Assembly (NCBI GenBank): GCA_025356395.1
Contig: JANXTA010000068.1
Coordinates: forward strand, 1-64,000
Length of the DNA stretch: 64,000 bases
Direction of reading: 5' to 3'
From: Betaproteobacteria bacterium
GTDB taxonomy: Bacteria > Pseudomonadota > Gammaproteobacteria > Burkholderiales > Burkholderiaceae_D
The position numbers and the translations under genes were made by a program. A model generated the notes under the pieces. The model saw only the letters and a program-made list of their open reading frames with translations, ran no database searches and had not been told where the DNA came from. Shown piece after piece: positions 53,946-64,000 of the stretch (the first letter of the stretch is position 1; each line of letters opens with the position of its first letter).

Positions 53946-54212
53946 GTGTATGCCATTCCGGCCGCCATCACCATGAGCAACGCGTCGAAGAGCCTCGCGG
54001 ATCTGCAGCGGGCCATCGACGGCGGCGAAACCGCGATCGGACTGGGCGCGCTCGCCCGTTCGGACTCGTCGGCACTCGCCGTGCTCCTTGCCGCCGTGCG
54101 CCATGCGCAGCGCGGCGGCAAGGCGCTGCGCGTGACCGGAATGCCGGCGTCGATGGGCAGCCTGGCGAAGCTCTACGGCGTCGAAGGGCTGGTCCGGGCC
54201 GAGTCGACCTGA
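53946..54212 (+). CDS. mlaB: STAS-domain protein MlaB
   Basis: An 88-residue STAS protein that stabilises MlaF. It has IPAAITMSNASKSLADLQRA, GLGALARSDSSALAVLLAAV (the STAS loop with DSSALA) and LRVTGMPASMGSLAKLYGVE. GTG 53946 is taken as start because IPAAITM is the family first strand; ATG 53973 would remove it. It follows mlaC by five bases and closes the operon. Confidence 0.88.
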   Translation: MYAIPAAITMSNASKSLADLQRAIDGGETAIGLGALARSDSSALAVLLAAVRHAQRGGKALRVTGMPASMGSLAKLYGVEGLVRAEST

Positions 54213-54262
54213 CGCCGTTTCGATGCGTCGGCCGCCCCGAGCGGCCCGTTCGACGACCGGCC

Positions 54263-54268
54263 TATAAT
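54263..54268 (+). promoter_or_regulatory. -10 promoter element upstream of ABC exporter
   Basis: TATAAT within CCTATAATCGCGCCCTCC, 62 bases before the ATP-binding gene. It differs in only two of 18 positions from the mlaF promoter region. No -35 box is evident. Confidence 0.5.
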
Positions 54269-54330
54269 CGCGCCCTCCCGTTTGCGGCGACGGCACACGC
54301 AGTGCCATTTTCAGACGCCCTTTTCCCGAC

Positions 54331-55272
54331 ATGCCGGCCGCCATCCAACTCGACAACGTCCAGAAGCGCTACGGCGCACTGCACGCCCTCGCGGGCGTTA
54401 GCTTCGCGGTCGAGGAGGGCGACTTCTTCGGTCTGCTCGGACCCAACGGCGCCGGCAAGACGACGCTGATCTCGATCATCGGCGGCCTGACGCGCGCCGA
54501 TGGCGGCTCGGCTCGAGTTCTGGGTCGCGACGTCGTCACCGACTATCGCGAGACCCGCCGCCTGCTGGGCGTGGTGCCCCAGGAGCTGGTCTTCGATCCC
54601 TTCTTCACCGTGCGCGAGACGCTCCGCATCCAGTCCGGCTATTTCGGCCTGTCCAAGAACGATGCGTGGATCGACGAGATCATGCACAACCTCGACCTGA
54701 CGTCGAAGGCCGACGTCAACATGCGCAAGCTCTCGGGCGGCATGAAGCGCCGCGTGCTGGTCGCGCAGGCGCTGGTCCACAAGCCGCCGGTGATCGTGCT
54801 CGACGAGCCGACCGCGGGCGTCGACGTCGAGCTGCGCCAGACCCTCTGGCGCTTCGTGTCGCGACTCAATCGCGAAGGTCACACCATCGTGCTGACCACG
54901 CACTACCTTGAGGAGGCGCAGGCGCTGTGCAAGCGCATCGCGATGCTCAAGCAGGGGCAGGTGGTGGCGCTCGAGTCGACGGCGTCGCTGCTGGCGCGCT
55001 TCGACGCAGCGCAACTCGTGCTGCATTTCGCCCGCGGTCGCCTGCCGGAAGGCCTGGTCGACCGGGCCGTCGAGCCCGAGACCGCGCTCGTTTCGGACCG
55101 CGTCGCGCTGCGCCTCACGGCGGCAAGCGATGTCGAGCCGATCCTGCAGGCCTGCCGCGCGGCGGGGGCTGAGGTCGACCAGATCGCCATCGAACGCGTC
55201 GACCTCGAGGACGTCTTCGTGCAGATCATGGACGGCGCGCGCGGCTCGACCCAGCCGGTGGTCACGCACTGA
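54331..55272 (+). CDS. ABC exporter ATP-binding protein (YadG type)
   Basis: A 313-residue ATPase of the DRA/NodI-like group. It has Walker [21 protein letters not shown], signature RKLSGGMKRRVLVAQALVH, Walker B VIVLDEPTAGVDVELRQTLW and H-loop TTHYLEEAQAL. A C-terminal ligand-like domain (about residues 225-305) ends in VDLEDVFVQIMDG. It pairs with the ABC-2 permease five bases downstream. Position between mla and bolA-murA is conserved in Betaproteobacteria; the substrate is unknown. Confidence 0.92.
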   Translation: MPAAIQLDNVQKRYGALHALAGVSFAVEEGDFFGLLGPNGAGKTTLISIIGGLTRADGGSARVLGRDVVTDYRETRRLLGVVPQELVFDPFFTVRETLRIQSGYFGLSKNDAWIDEIMHNLDLTSKADVNMRKLSGGMKRRVLVAQALVHKPPVIVLDEPTAGVDVELRQTLWRFVSRLNREGHTIVLTTHYLEEAQALCKRIAMLKQGQVVALESTASLLARFDAAQLVLHFARGRLPEGLVDRAVEPETALVSDRVALRLTAASDVEPILQACRAAGAEVDQIAIERVDLEDVFVQIMDGARGSTQPVVTH

Positions 55273-55277
55273 CCGCG

Positions 55278-56114
55278 ATGAACGCACCCACCACCACGTT
55301 CGTCCGCGATCTGGAAGCCGGCTTGCCGCGACTTCCCACAGGCGCGACGCTGGGCCGCATGACCGGCTTCCGCACGCTGTTCTACAAGGAGTCGCTGCGC
55401 TTCTGGAAGGTCGGCTACCAGACCGTCGGCGCGCCGATCCTGACGGCGGTGCTGTACCTGCTGATCTTCTCGCACGTGCTCGAGGAGCACGTGAAGGTCT
55501 ACGGCCACGTGTCGTACACGGCGTTCCTGATCCCCGGCCTCGTGATGATGTCGATGCTGCAGAACTCGTTCGCCAACAGCACGTCGTCGCTGATCCAGTC
55601 GAAGATCAGCGGCAACCTCGTTTTCGTGCTGCTGACGCCGCTGTCGCATCGCGAGCTGTTCTCGGCCTACGTGCTGGCTTCGATGGTCCGCGGGCTCGTC
55701 GTCGGGACGGGCGTGCTGCTCGTCACGCTGTGGTTCGCGGTACCCGATTTCTCGTACCCGTTGTGGATCGTGGTCTTCGCGCTGCTCGCGACCTGCGTGC
55801 TCGGCACGCTGGGCCTGATCGCGGGCGTGTGGGCCGAAAAGTTCGACCAGGTGGCTGCGTTCCAGAACTTCCTGATCATGCCGGCCACGTTCCTGTCCGG
55901 CGTGTTCTATTCGGTGCACTCGCTGCCGCCGTTCTGGCAGGCCGTGTCGCGCGTCAACCCGTTCTTCTACATGATCGACGGCTTCCGCTACGGCTTCTTC
56001 GGCGCGTCGGACGTGTCGCCGTGGACCAGCCTCGCGGTCGTGGGCACGACCTGCGTCGTGCTGGTGGCCGCCGCACTACGCCTGCTCTCGAGCGGCTACA
56101 AGACGCGACATTGA
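55278..56114 (+). CDS. ABC-2 type permease (YadH type)
   Basis: A 278-residue membrane protein with six spans and the ABC-2 signature. It has GFRTLFYKESLRFWKVGYQT at the start, TAFLIPGLVMMSMLQNSFAN in the middle and FLIMPATFLSGVFYSVHSLP followed by VNPFFYMIDGFRYGFFG near the end. It forms an exporter with the preceding ATPase. The N-terminal 30 residues are longer than in E. coli YadH. Confidence 0.92.
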   Translation: MNAPTTTFVRDLEAGLPRLPTGATLGRMTGFRTLFYKESLRFWKVGYQTVGAPILTAVLYLLIFSHVLEEHVKVYGHVSYTAFLIPGLVMMSMLQNSFANSTSSLIQSKISGNLVFVLLTPLSHRELFSAYVLASMVRGLVVGTGVLLVTLWFAVPDFSYPLWIVVFALLATCVLGTLGLIAGVWAEKFDQVAAFQNFLIMPATFLSGVFYSVHSLPPFWQAVSRVNPFFYMIDGFRYGFFGASDVSPWTSLAVVGTTCVVLVAAALRLLSSGYKTRH

Positions 56115-56191
56115 CGCGTCGTCGGTTTCACGCAGCAGTCACCGCGTAGCGCCGCGGTTCGCTTCAACCTCTCCGCCAGGACCGTATCGCC

Positions 56192-58371
<2,180 letters not shown>

Positions 58372-58375
<4 letters not shown>

Positions 58376-59685
58376 GCGCGCCCGTCGTCCGCAGGCTCGA
58401 CTCGTCCGCGAGCGACTTCGAGGCCGAGCTCGCGAAGCTGCTGCGCTTCGACACCGACGTCGATTCGGTGGTCGACCAGGCGGCGGCGGCCATCCTCGCC
58501 GAGGTTCGCAGCCGTGGCGATGAAGCCTTGATCGAATACACGAAGCTTTTCGACCGCGTCGTCGTCGCATCGGCGGCCAGGCTCGAGATCCCGCGTGCCG
58601 ACTTGGAGGCGGCGCGCGACGCATTGCCGGTCGATCGACGGGAGGCGCTCGAGCAGGCCGCGGCGCGCGTCCGCGGCTTCCACGAACGGCAACGCAGCGA
58701 GTCCTGGTTCTTCGAAGAGGCCGACGGCACGCGGCTCGGCCAGCGCGTCACGCCGCTCGACCGGGTCGGCATCTACGTGCCCGGCGGCCTCGCGGCCTAC
58801 CCGTCGTCGGTGCTGATGAGCGTCATCCCGGCCAAGGTCGCCGGCGTGCCGGAGGTCTTGATGGTCACGCCGACGCCGGGCGGCGTGCGCAATGCGATGG
58901 TGCTCGCCGCAGCCGCGATCGGTGGGGTCGACCGCGTGTTCACGATCGGCGGGGCGCAGGCTGTCGCGGCGCTGGCCTACGGCACGGCGACCGTGCCGGC
59001 CGTCGACAAGATCGTCGGTCCCGGCAACGCCTACGTCGCCGCCGCGAAGCGTCGCGTGTTCGGCACGGTCGGCATCGACATGATCGCCGGACCGTCCGAG
59101 ATCCTGGTGGTCGCCGACGGGACGGCACCGGCCGACTGGGTCGCGATGGACCTGTTCTCGCAGGCCGAGCACGACGAGGTCGCGCAGGCGATCCTGCTGT
59201 GTCCGGACGCGGCCTACATTGACGCGGTCGCGGCCAGCATCGAAGCCCTGTTGCCCACTCTGCCGCGGGTCGCGATCGTCACCGCATCGATGCGCGATCG
59301 TTGCGCGCTGATCCGGGTGCGCGACCTCGACGAGGCGTGCGAAATCGTCAACCGCATCGCGCCCGAGCACCTCGAGCTGTCGGTGGCCGCCCCCGATGCG
59401 CTCGTGCCCAAGATCCGCCATGCGGGCGCGATCTTCATGGGCATCCACTCGTCCGAGGCGATCGGCGACTACTGCGCCGGTCCCAACCACGTGCTGCCGA
59501 CCGCCCGCACCGCTCGTTTCTCGTCGCCGCTGGGCGTGTACGACTTCCAGAAACGTTCGTCGCTGATCGCGGTCACTCGCGCCGGTGCGCAGACGCTGGG
59601 TCGACTCGCGTCGACGCTGGCGCATGGCGAAGGACTGGATGCGCATGCGCGGTCGGCGGAGTTTCGCCTTCATCCCAAGTCATGA
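58372..59685 (+). CDS. hisD: histidinol dehydrogenase
   Basis: A 437-residue zinc enzyme for the last two oxidations to histidine. It has [52 protein letters not shown] and ELFLHS-equivalent HPKS end. The zinc/active-site region [13 protein letters not shown] and [20 protein letters not shown] are present. ATG 58372 overlaps the hisG stop by four bases. Confidence 0.97.
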
Positions 59686-60812
59686 GTGCGCAGCCGAAAG
59701 CGCTGCCGTCGTTCGTCGATCGCGTGATCCGCGCCGACGTGCGCGCGATGCATGCGTACGTCGTCGCCGACGCGACAGGCCTCGTGAAGCTCGACGCGAT
59801 GGAGAACCCGTTTCAGTTGCCCGACGCGCTGCGCGAAGAACTGGGTCATCGACTGGCCGCCGCACCCCTCAACCGCTATCCCGCGCCCCGTGCCGACGCC
59901 CTGCGCGCGACGTTGCGTCGCGTGATGCACGTGCCCGACGGCTGCGACGTGCTGTTCGGCAACGGCTCCGACGAGCTGATCGCGCTGCTGTGCATGGCCG
60001 TGGCACGCGACGGCGCATCCGTGCTGTCGCTCGCGCCCGGCTTCGCGATGTTCGCGCTGTCGACGCAGTTCGCGCGCCTCGACCAGGTCGTGGTCCCGTT
60101 GCGCGACGACTTCTCGCTCGACGCTGCGGCGGTCATCGACGCGCTGCTCGCGCAGCGCCCTGCACTGGCATTCATCGCCTATCCCAACAATCCGACCGGC
60201 AATCGCTTCGCCCGTGCCGACGTCGAGGCGGTGATCCAAGCGGCATGCGAGACCGACACGCTGGTCGTCGTCGACGAGGCTTACCACGCGTTCGCGTCGG
60301 ACAGCTTCCTGGCCGCCCTGCCGAAGCACGACAACCTGCTGGTCCTGCGCACGGTCAGCAAGAGCGGACTGGCCGGCGTGCGCCTCGGCTACCTGTGCGG
60401 GTCGCCGTCGTGGCTGAATGAGATCGGCAAGGTCCGCCCGCCCTACAACATCAACGTGCTGACGCAGTGCGCGGTGCAGTTCGCGCTCGAACATGCCGAC
60501 GTGCTCGTCGCGCAGGCCGCTGTGCTGCGCGACGAGCGCACGCGATTGATGGCTGCGCTGCAAGCCATCGCCGGCGTGACGCCGTTTCCGTCCGACGCGA
60601 ACTTCATCCTGTTTCGCGTCGCGCACGACGATCGTACTGCGGCGACGCAGGTCTTCGAAGCGCTCAAGCGCAGGCGCGTGCTCGTCAAGGACCTGTCGCG
60701 CTCGCATCCGTTGTGTGCAAATGCCCTGCGTGTTACGGTTTCGACGCCCGAGGAAAACGACGTCTTCCTCGCGGCTCTCGCCTCATCCCTCCACGAAGTC
60801 ACTGCCTCATGA
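59682..60812 (+). CDS. hisC: histidinol-phosphate aminotransferase
   Basis: A 376-residue PLP enzyme. It has [19 protein letters not shown] and [20 protein letters not shown] at the N-terminal part, the PLP region [17 protein letters not shown], the Asp/Tyr pair in [11 protein letters not shown] and the Schiff-base Lys in [19 protein letters not shown] 59682 overlaps the hisD stop by four bases. Confidence 0.96.
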   Translation: MSAQPKALPSFVDRVIRADVRAMHAYVVADATGLVKLDAMENPFQLPDALREELGHRLAAAPLNRYPAPRADALRATLRRVMHVPDGCDVLFGNGSDELIALLCMAVARDGASVLSLAPGFAMFALSTQFARLDQVVVPLRDDFSLDAAAVIDALLAQRPALAFIAYPNNPTGNRFARADVEAVIQAACETDTLVVVDEAYHAFASDSFLAALPKHDNLLVLRTVSKSGLAGVRLGYLCGSPSWLNEIGKVRPPYNINVLTQCAVQFALEHADVLVAQAAVLRDERTRLMAALQAIAGVTPFPSDANFILFRVAHDDRTAATQVFEALKRRRVLVKDLSRSHPLCANALRVTVSTPEENDVFLAALASSLHEVTAS

Positions 60813-61426
60813 ACGCCGCCCTCGAGCCCGGAATCCTTGCCCGCCGCGCCAGCATCAAGCGCGACACCGCCGAGACCCAGATCGCGGTCAGCGTCGACCT
60901 CGACGGCACCGGTCACGCAAAGCTCGCGAGCGGTGTCGCCTTCCTCGACCACATGCTCGACCAGATCGCGCGTCACGGGCTGGTCGATCTCGAGATCGAA
61001 GCGCACGGCGACCTGCACATCGACGCGCATCACACGGTGGAAGACATCGGCATCACGCTCGGCCAGGCCGTGGCGAAGGCGATCGGCGACAAGAAGGGCA
61101 TCCGTCGTTACGGCCATGCCTACGTGCCGCTCGACGAGGCGTTGTCGCGGGTCGTGATCGACTTCTCGGGCCGACCCGAACTGGTGTGGCACGTGCCGTT
61201 CACGCGCGCGATGATCGGCAGCTTCGACGTCGACCTCGCCCACGAATTCTTTCAGGGCTTCGTCAATCACGCGCAGGTCACGCTGCACGTCGACAACCTG
61301 CGCGGCGACAACGCACATCACCAGTGCGAGACCGTGTTCAAGGCCTTCGGACGTGCGTTCCGCATGGCGGCCGAGCGCGACGCGCGTATGGCCAATTTGA
61401 TCCCGAGCACCAAGGGATCGCTCTAG
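60809..61426 (+). CDS. hisB: imidazoleglycerol-phosphate dehydratase
   Basis: A 205-residue monofunctional dehydratase. The metal-binding motifs are [36 protein letters not shown] and [20 protein letters not shown]. The N-terminal phosphatase domain of enterobacterial HisB is absent, as usual outside that group. The start overlaps hisC by four bases. A palindromic repeat follows the stop and separates it from hisH. Confidence 0.97.
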   Translation: MNAALEPGILARRASIKRDTAETQIAVSVDLDGTGHAKLASGVAFLDHMLDQIARHGLVDLEIEAHGDLHIDAHHTVEDIGITLGQAVAKAIGDKKGIRRYGHAYVPLDEALSRVVIDFSGRPELVWHVPFTRAMIGSFDVDLAHEFFQGFVNHAQVTLHVDNLRGDNAHHQCETVFKAFGRAFRMAAERDARMANLIPSTKGSL

Positions 61427-61448
61427 GGCCGCATGGCCCTCCGATCAT

Positions 61449-61515
61449 GTCATTCCGGTGAAGGCCGGGACCTAATCAACACTTCCAATTGGGTCCCGGC
61501 CTTCGCCGGGATGAC
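61449..61515. repeat. 67-base palindromic repeat (REP/BIME-like) between hisB and hisH
   Basis: Two 24-base arms, starting GTCATTCCGGTGAAGGCC and ending GGCCTTCGCCGGGATGAC, surround a 19-base centre. The right arm is identical to that of the copy at 63033-63103. It could fold into a strong hairpin in the mRNA. Confidence 0.9.
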
Positions 61516-61526
61516 AAGTCCCCTTC

Positions 61527-62177
61527 ATGATCGTCATCGTCGATTACGGCATGGGCAACGTCCGCAGCGTCGCGAAGGCCCTGCGTCACGTCGCGCCCGA
61601 TGCGGACGTCCGCATCTCCTCGAACGCCGCCGACCTGCGCGCGGCCGATCGCCTCGTGCTCCCGGGGCAGGGCGCGATGCCCGATTGCATGCGCCACCTG
61701 AACGAGACGGGACTGGTCGAGACCCTGCTGGAATGCGCTGCCAGCAAGCCGCTGCTCGGCATCTGCATCGGCGAACAGATGCTGGTCGATGCGAGCGACG
61801 AGAGCGGGGACGGCACGCCGACACCCGGACTTGGGCTGATCGCCGGACGCTGCATCCGCTTCGACCCGCTCGCCGGATATACCGAGCGACCGCTCAAGGT
61901 GCCGCACGTCGGTTGGAACCGAGTGAAGCAGACCGATACGGGCGAAGGACCGCACCCGATGTGGCACGGCATCCCCGACGAGAGCTGGTTCTATTTCGTT
62001 CACAGTTACCATGTGTGGTTGGTCGACGACGCCCGTCGCGCGGGGACCAGCGATTACGGCACACCCTTTACCGCGGCGATTGCCCGGGATAATATTTTCG
62101 CCACGCAATTCCACCCGGAAATGAGCGCCGCAGCGGGACTGGCGCTATATCGGAACTTCGTCGCATGGAATCCGTAA
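61527..62177 (+). CDS. hisH: imidazole glycerol phosphate synthase, glutaminase subunit
   Basis: A 216-residue class I glutamine amidotransferase that feeds ammonia to HisF. The catalytic Cys lies in [13 protein letters not shown], and the His and Glu of the triad in [27 protein letters not shown] at the start and [13 protein letters not shown] are family typical. It starts 12 bases after the palindromic repeat. A 78-base gap separates it from hisA. Confidence 0.96.
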   Translation: MIVIVDYGMGNVRSVAKALRHVAPDADVRISSNAADLRAADRLVLPGQGAMPDCMRHLNETGLVETLLECAASKPLLGICIGEQMLVDASDESGDGTPTPGLGLIAGRCIRFDPLAGYTERPLKVPHVGWNRVKQTDTGEGPHPMWHGIPDESWFYFVHSYHVWLVDDARRAGTSDYGTPFTAAIARDNIFATQFHPEMSAAAGLALYRNFVAWNP

Positions 62178-62255
62178 GTCCGTGATGTCTTCCGCCACCC
62201 ACGCGGGAGCGTTGCACGCTCTCCGCGTCCGTTCCACTCCCATGCGACGCCTCCC

Positions 62256-63017
62256 ATGCTGCTGATCCCTGCGATCGATCTGAAAGACGGCCACTGCGTT
62301 CGTCTCAAGCAAGGCGACATGAACAACGCCACCGTGTTCTCCGAAGACCCTGCGGCGATGGCCCGCCATTGGGTCGAGCAGGGCGCGAGACGTCTTCATC
62401 TCGTCGACCTCAACGGCGCCGTCAGCGGCCGGCCCAAGAACGAGTCGGCCGTGAAGGCCATCATCGATGCGGTTGGCGGCAGCATCCCGGTCCAGCTCGG
62501 TGGCGGCATCCGCGACCTCGACACCATCGAGCGCTATCTCGACGACGGCATCGCGTACGTGATTATCGGGACGGCCGCGGTCAAGAACCCCGGCTTCCTC
62601 CACGACGCCTGCGGTGTCTTCCCCGGCCAGATCATCGTCGGGCTCGACGCCCGCGAGGGCAAGGTCGCCACCGACGGCTGGTCCAAACTCACGGGTCACG
62701 AGGTCATCGATCTCGCGAAGAAGTTCGAAGGCTACGGCGTCGAGGCGATCATCTACACCGACATCGGCCGCGACGGCATGCTGTCGGGCATCAACATCGA
62801 GGCGACGCTAAAGCTCGCGCAGAGCGTGTCGGTGCCGGTGATCGCGAGCGGCGGCCTGTCCAGCATGGCCGACATCGAGGCGCTGTCCGCGATCGAGGAC
62901 GAAGGCATCGAAGGCGTGATCTGCGGTCGCGCGATCTATTCGGGCGATCTGGACTTCAAGGTGGCGCAGGAGAAGGCGGACGGGCTGGATGGGGTCGTGC
63001 TCACCGACGAGCCGTGA
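62256..63017 (+). CDS. hisA: ProFAR isomerase
   Basis: A 253-residue TIM-barrel isomerase. It has catalytic Asp 8 in [18 protein letters not shown] and the second catalytic Asp in [19 protein letters not shown]. The phosphate-binding loops are [17 protein letters not shown] and [19 protein letters not shown]. The length is typical. A second copy of the palindromic repeat follows the stop. Confidence 0.97.
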   Translation: MLLIPAIDLKDGHCVRLKQGDMNNATVFSEDPAAMARHWVEQGARRLHLVDLNGAVSGRPKNESAVKAIIDAVGGSIPVQLGGGIRDLDTIERYLDDGIAYVIIGTAAVKNPGFLHDACGVFPGQIIVGLDAREGKVATDGWSKLTGHEVIDLAKKFEGYGVEAIIYTDIGRDGMLSGINIEATLKLAQSVSVPVIASGGLSSMADIEALSAIEDEGIEGVICGRAIYSGDLDFKVAQEKADGLDGVVLTDEP

Positions 63018-63032
63018 GCGTTTTATTACTGT

Positions 63033-63103
63033 GTCACCCCGGCGAAGGCCGGGGCCCAATTCAGCAACACGACAAATTAGGTCCCGGCCTTCGCCGGGAT
63101 GAC
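63033..63103. repeat. 71-base palindromic repeat (REP/BIME-like) between hisA and hisF
   Basis: Arms of 24 bases, starting GTCACCCCGGCGAAGGCC and ending GGCCTTCGCCGGGATGAC, surround a 23-base AT-richer centre. The right arm is identical to that at 61492-61515. The copies lie about 1.6 kb apart. Confidence 0.9.
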
Positions 63104-63127
63104 ATTCCCTTTTCCCCCACCGCGCCC

Positions 63128-63889
63128 TTGTTAGCCAAACGCGTCATCCCCTGTCTCGATGTCCATGCCGGTCGCGTGGTCAAGGGCGTCAACTTCGTCG
63201 AACTGCGAGACGCGGGCGATCCGGTCGAGATCGCGCGGCGCTACGACGAGGCCGGCGCCGACGAGATCACCTTCCTCGACATCACCGCGACCTCGGACGA
63301 GCGCGGCCTGATCCTCGAAGTCATCGAGGCGGTCGCGTCGCAGATCTTCATCCCGCTCACGGTCGGTGGTGGTGTGCGCACCGTGGCCGACGTACGCCGC
63401 TTGCTCAACGCGGGCGCCGACAAGATCAGCATGAACTCGAGCGCGGTCGCGCGGCCCGACTTGGTGGGCGAGGCGGCCAGCTACTACGGCTCGCAATGCA
63501 TCGTGGTCGCGATCGACGCGAAGAGGGATGCGACCGACGGCTGGCAGGTCTACACGCATGGCGGTCGTACCGCGACCGGCATCGATGTCGTCACGTGGGC
63601 GAAGCAGGTCGCTGCGCTAGGCGCCGGAGAGATCCTGCTGACCAGCATGGATCGTGACGGCACGAAGGGCGGCTTCGATCTGGCGCTGACGCGCGCCGTG
63701 TCCGATGCGGTGGCGATTCCCGTGATCGCCTCGGGCGGCGTCGGGTCGCTTGACCATCTCGCCGACGGCGTCCTCGAAGGCCACGCCGACGCGGTGCTCG
63801 CGGCGAGCATCTTCCATTTCGGCACCTTCACCGTCGGTGAAGCGAAGCGCCACATGGCCGACCGGGGCATCCCGATGCGACTGACATGA
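63128..63889 (+). CDS. hisF: imidazole glycerol phosphate synthase, cyclase subunit
   Basis: A 253-residue TIM-barrel cyclase. It has the catalytic Asp in [19 protein letters not shown] and the second one near [20 protein letters not shown]. The loops [19 protein letters not shown] and [20 protein letters not shown] also fit. The start is TTG 63128 (LLAKRVIP), the family N-terminus, with no ATG available. It works with HisH and its stop overlaps the hisI start by four bases. Confidence 0.95.
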   Translation: MLAKRVIPCLDVHAGRVVKGVNFVELRDAGDPVEIARRYDEAGADEITFLDITATSDERGLILEVIEAVASQIFIPLTVGGGVRTVADVRRLLNAGADKISMNSSAVARPDLVGEAASYYGSQCIVVAIDAKRDATDGWQVYTHGGRTATGIDVVTWAKQVAALGAGEILLTSMDRDGTKGGFDLALTRAVSDAVAIPVIASGGVGSLDHLADGVLEGHADAVLAASIFHFGTFTVGEAKRHMADRGIPMRLT

Positions 63890-64000
63890 CGATCCCCGCA
63901 AGTCCCGACTGGCTCGACGACGTGAAATGGAACGCCGACGGACTGGTGGCCGCCATCGCGCAGGAGGTCGAAACCAACGACGTGCTGATGCTCGCTTGGA
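63886..64000 (+). CDS. hisI: phosphoribosyl-AMP cyclohydrolase (partial, cut by window end)
   Basis: Only the first 38 residues are present: [20 protein letters not shown], then [18 protein letters not shown]. The last segment is the family start of strand 2 (VLM.AWMN). The gene lies directly after hisF with an ATGA overlap, the standard hisF-hisI order. Metal ligands lie beyond the window. Confidence 0.9.
   Translation, partial: MTIPASPDWLDDVKWNADGLVAAIAQEVETNDVLMLAW

Overview
The window is a high-GC, gene-dense chromosomal segment of a betaproteobacterium, most likely order Burkholderiales. The evidence is gene order: lolB-ispE-tRNA-Gln-prs-rplY, the block mutY / LON-domain gene / rapZ-hprK-ptsN-hpf-rpoN-lptB-lptA-lptC-kdsC-kdsD, an mla operon that includes mlaA, and a his operon entered directly from bolA-murA. 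The genus cannot be fixed from the sequence alone. No gap between genes exceeds about 300 bases.

Region 1 (1-3.7 kb, accessory). An IS481-type insertion sequence lies between the 3' remnant of a GNAT acetyltransferase gene and the 3' remnant of a YcaQ/winged-helix gene. Its two CTAG flanks differ, so this looks like a rearrangement scar rather than a simple insertion. Small lipoproteins and DUF proteins follow.

Region 2 (3.7-14.6 kb, envelope barrier). A TetR repressor is divergent from a complete RND efflux pump (adaptor, permease, outer-membrane factor), with an AcrR-like palindrome between them. The pump runs directly into a pqi lipid-transport locus (two separate PqiA-domain genes, pqiB, pqiC).

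Region 3 (14.6-25.5 kb, mixed, minus strand). It holds an exported AhpD-like lipoprotein and cupin pair, comM, and an amber-interrupted nucleotidyltransferase gene lodged between comM and ubiK. A compact S9 peptidase / CaiB CoA-transferase / ABC permease / ABC ATPase run follows, then pth and a solute-binding-like protein.

Region 4 (25.5-28.9 kb, decay zone). Fragments of an aromatic meta-cleavage pathway (hydrolase, flavin monooxygenase, extradiol dioxygenase) and an N-truncated MFS transporter are jumbled on both strands. They sit between pth and rplY, which are usually neighbours in this group; an intact SGNH hydrolase follows.

Region 5 (28.9-48 kb, core). rplY, prs, tRNA-Gln, ispE, lolB and a TPR protein lie on one strand, with mutM divergent. 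A dynamin-like GTPase gene then carries a one-base frameshift that opens it into mutY. After that come the rapZ/hprK/ptsN/hpf/rpoN regulatory cluster and the LPS transport and Kdo genes.

Region 6 (48-64 kb, core). It holds a Kef-type antiporter, mlaFEDACB, an ABC-2 exporter, bolA, murA and hisG-D-C-B-H-A-F-I (the last cut by the window end). Most of these genes overlap by 4 bases. Two GTCAT...GATGAC palindromes sit in the his operon exactly where overlap coupling is broken.

The dominant theme is outer-membrane construction and defence (LPS transport, Mla, Pqi, RND efflux, LolB), joined to nitrogen-PTS control, DNA repair and histidine synthesis. I did not find a clearly new multi-gene system. 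The best leads are the peptidase/CoA-transferase/ABC run, the dynamin-mutY frameshift, the amber-interrupted nucleotidyltransferase and the catabolic gene graveyard.
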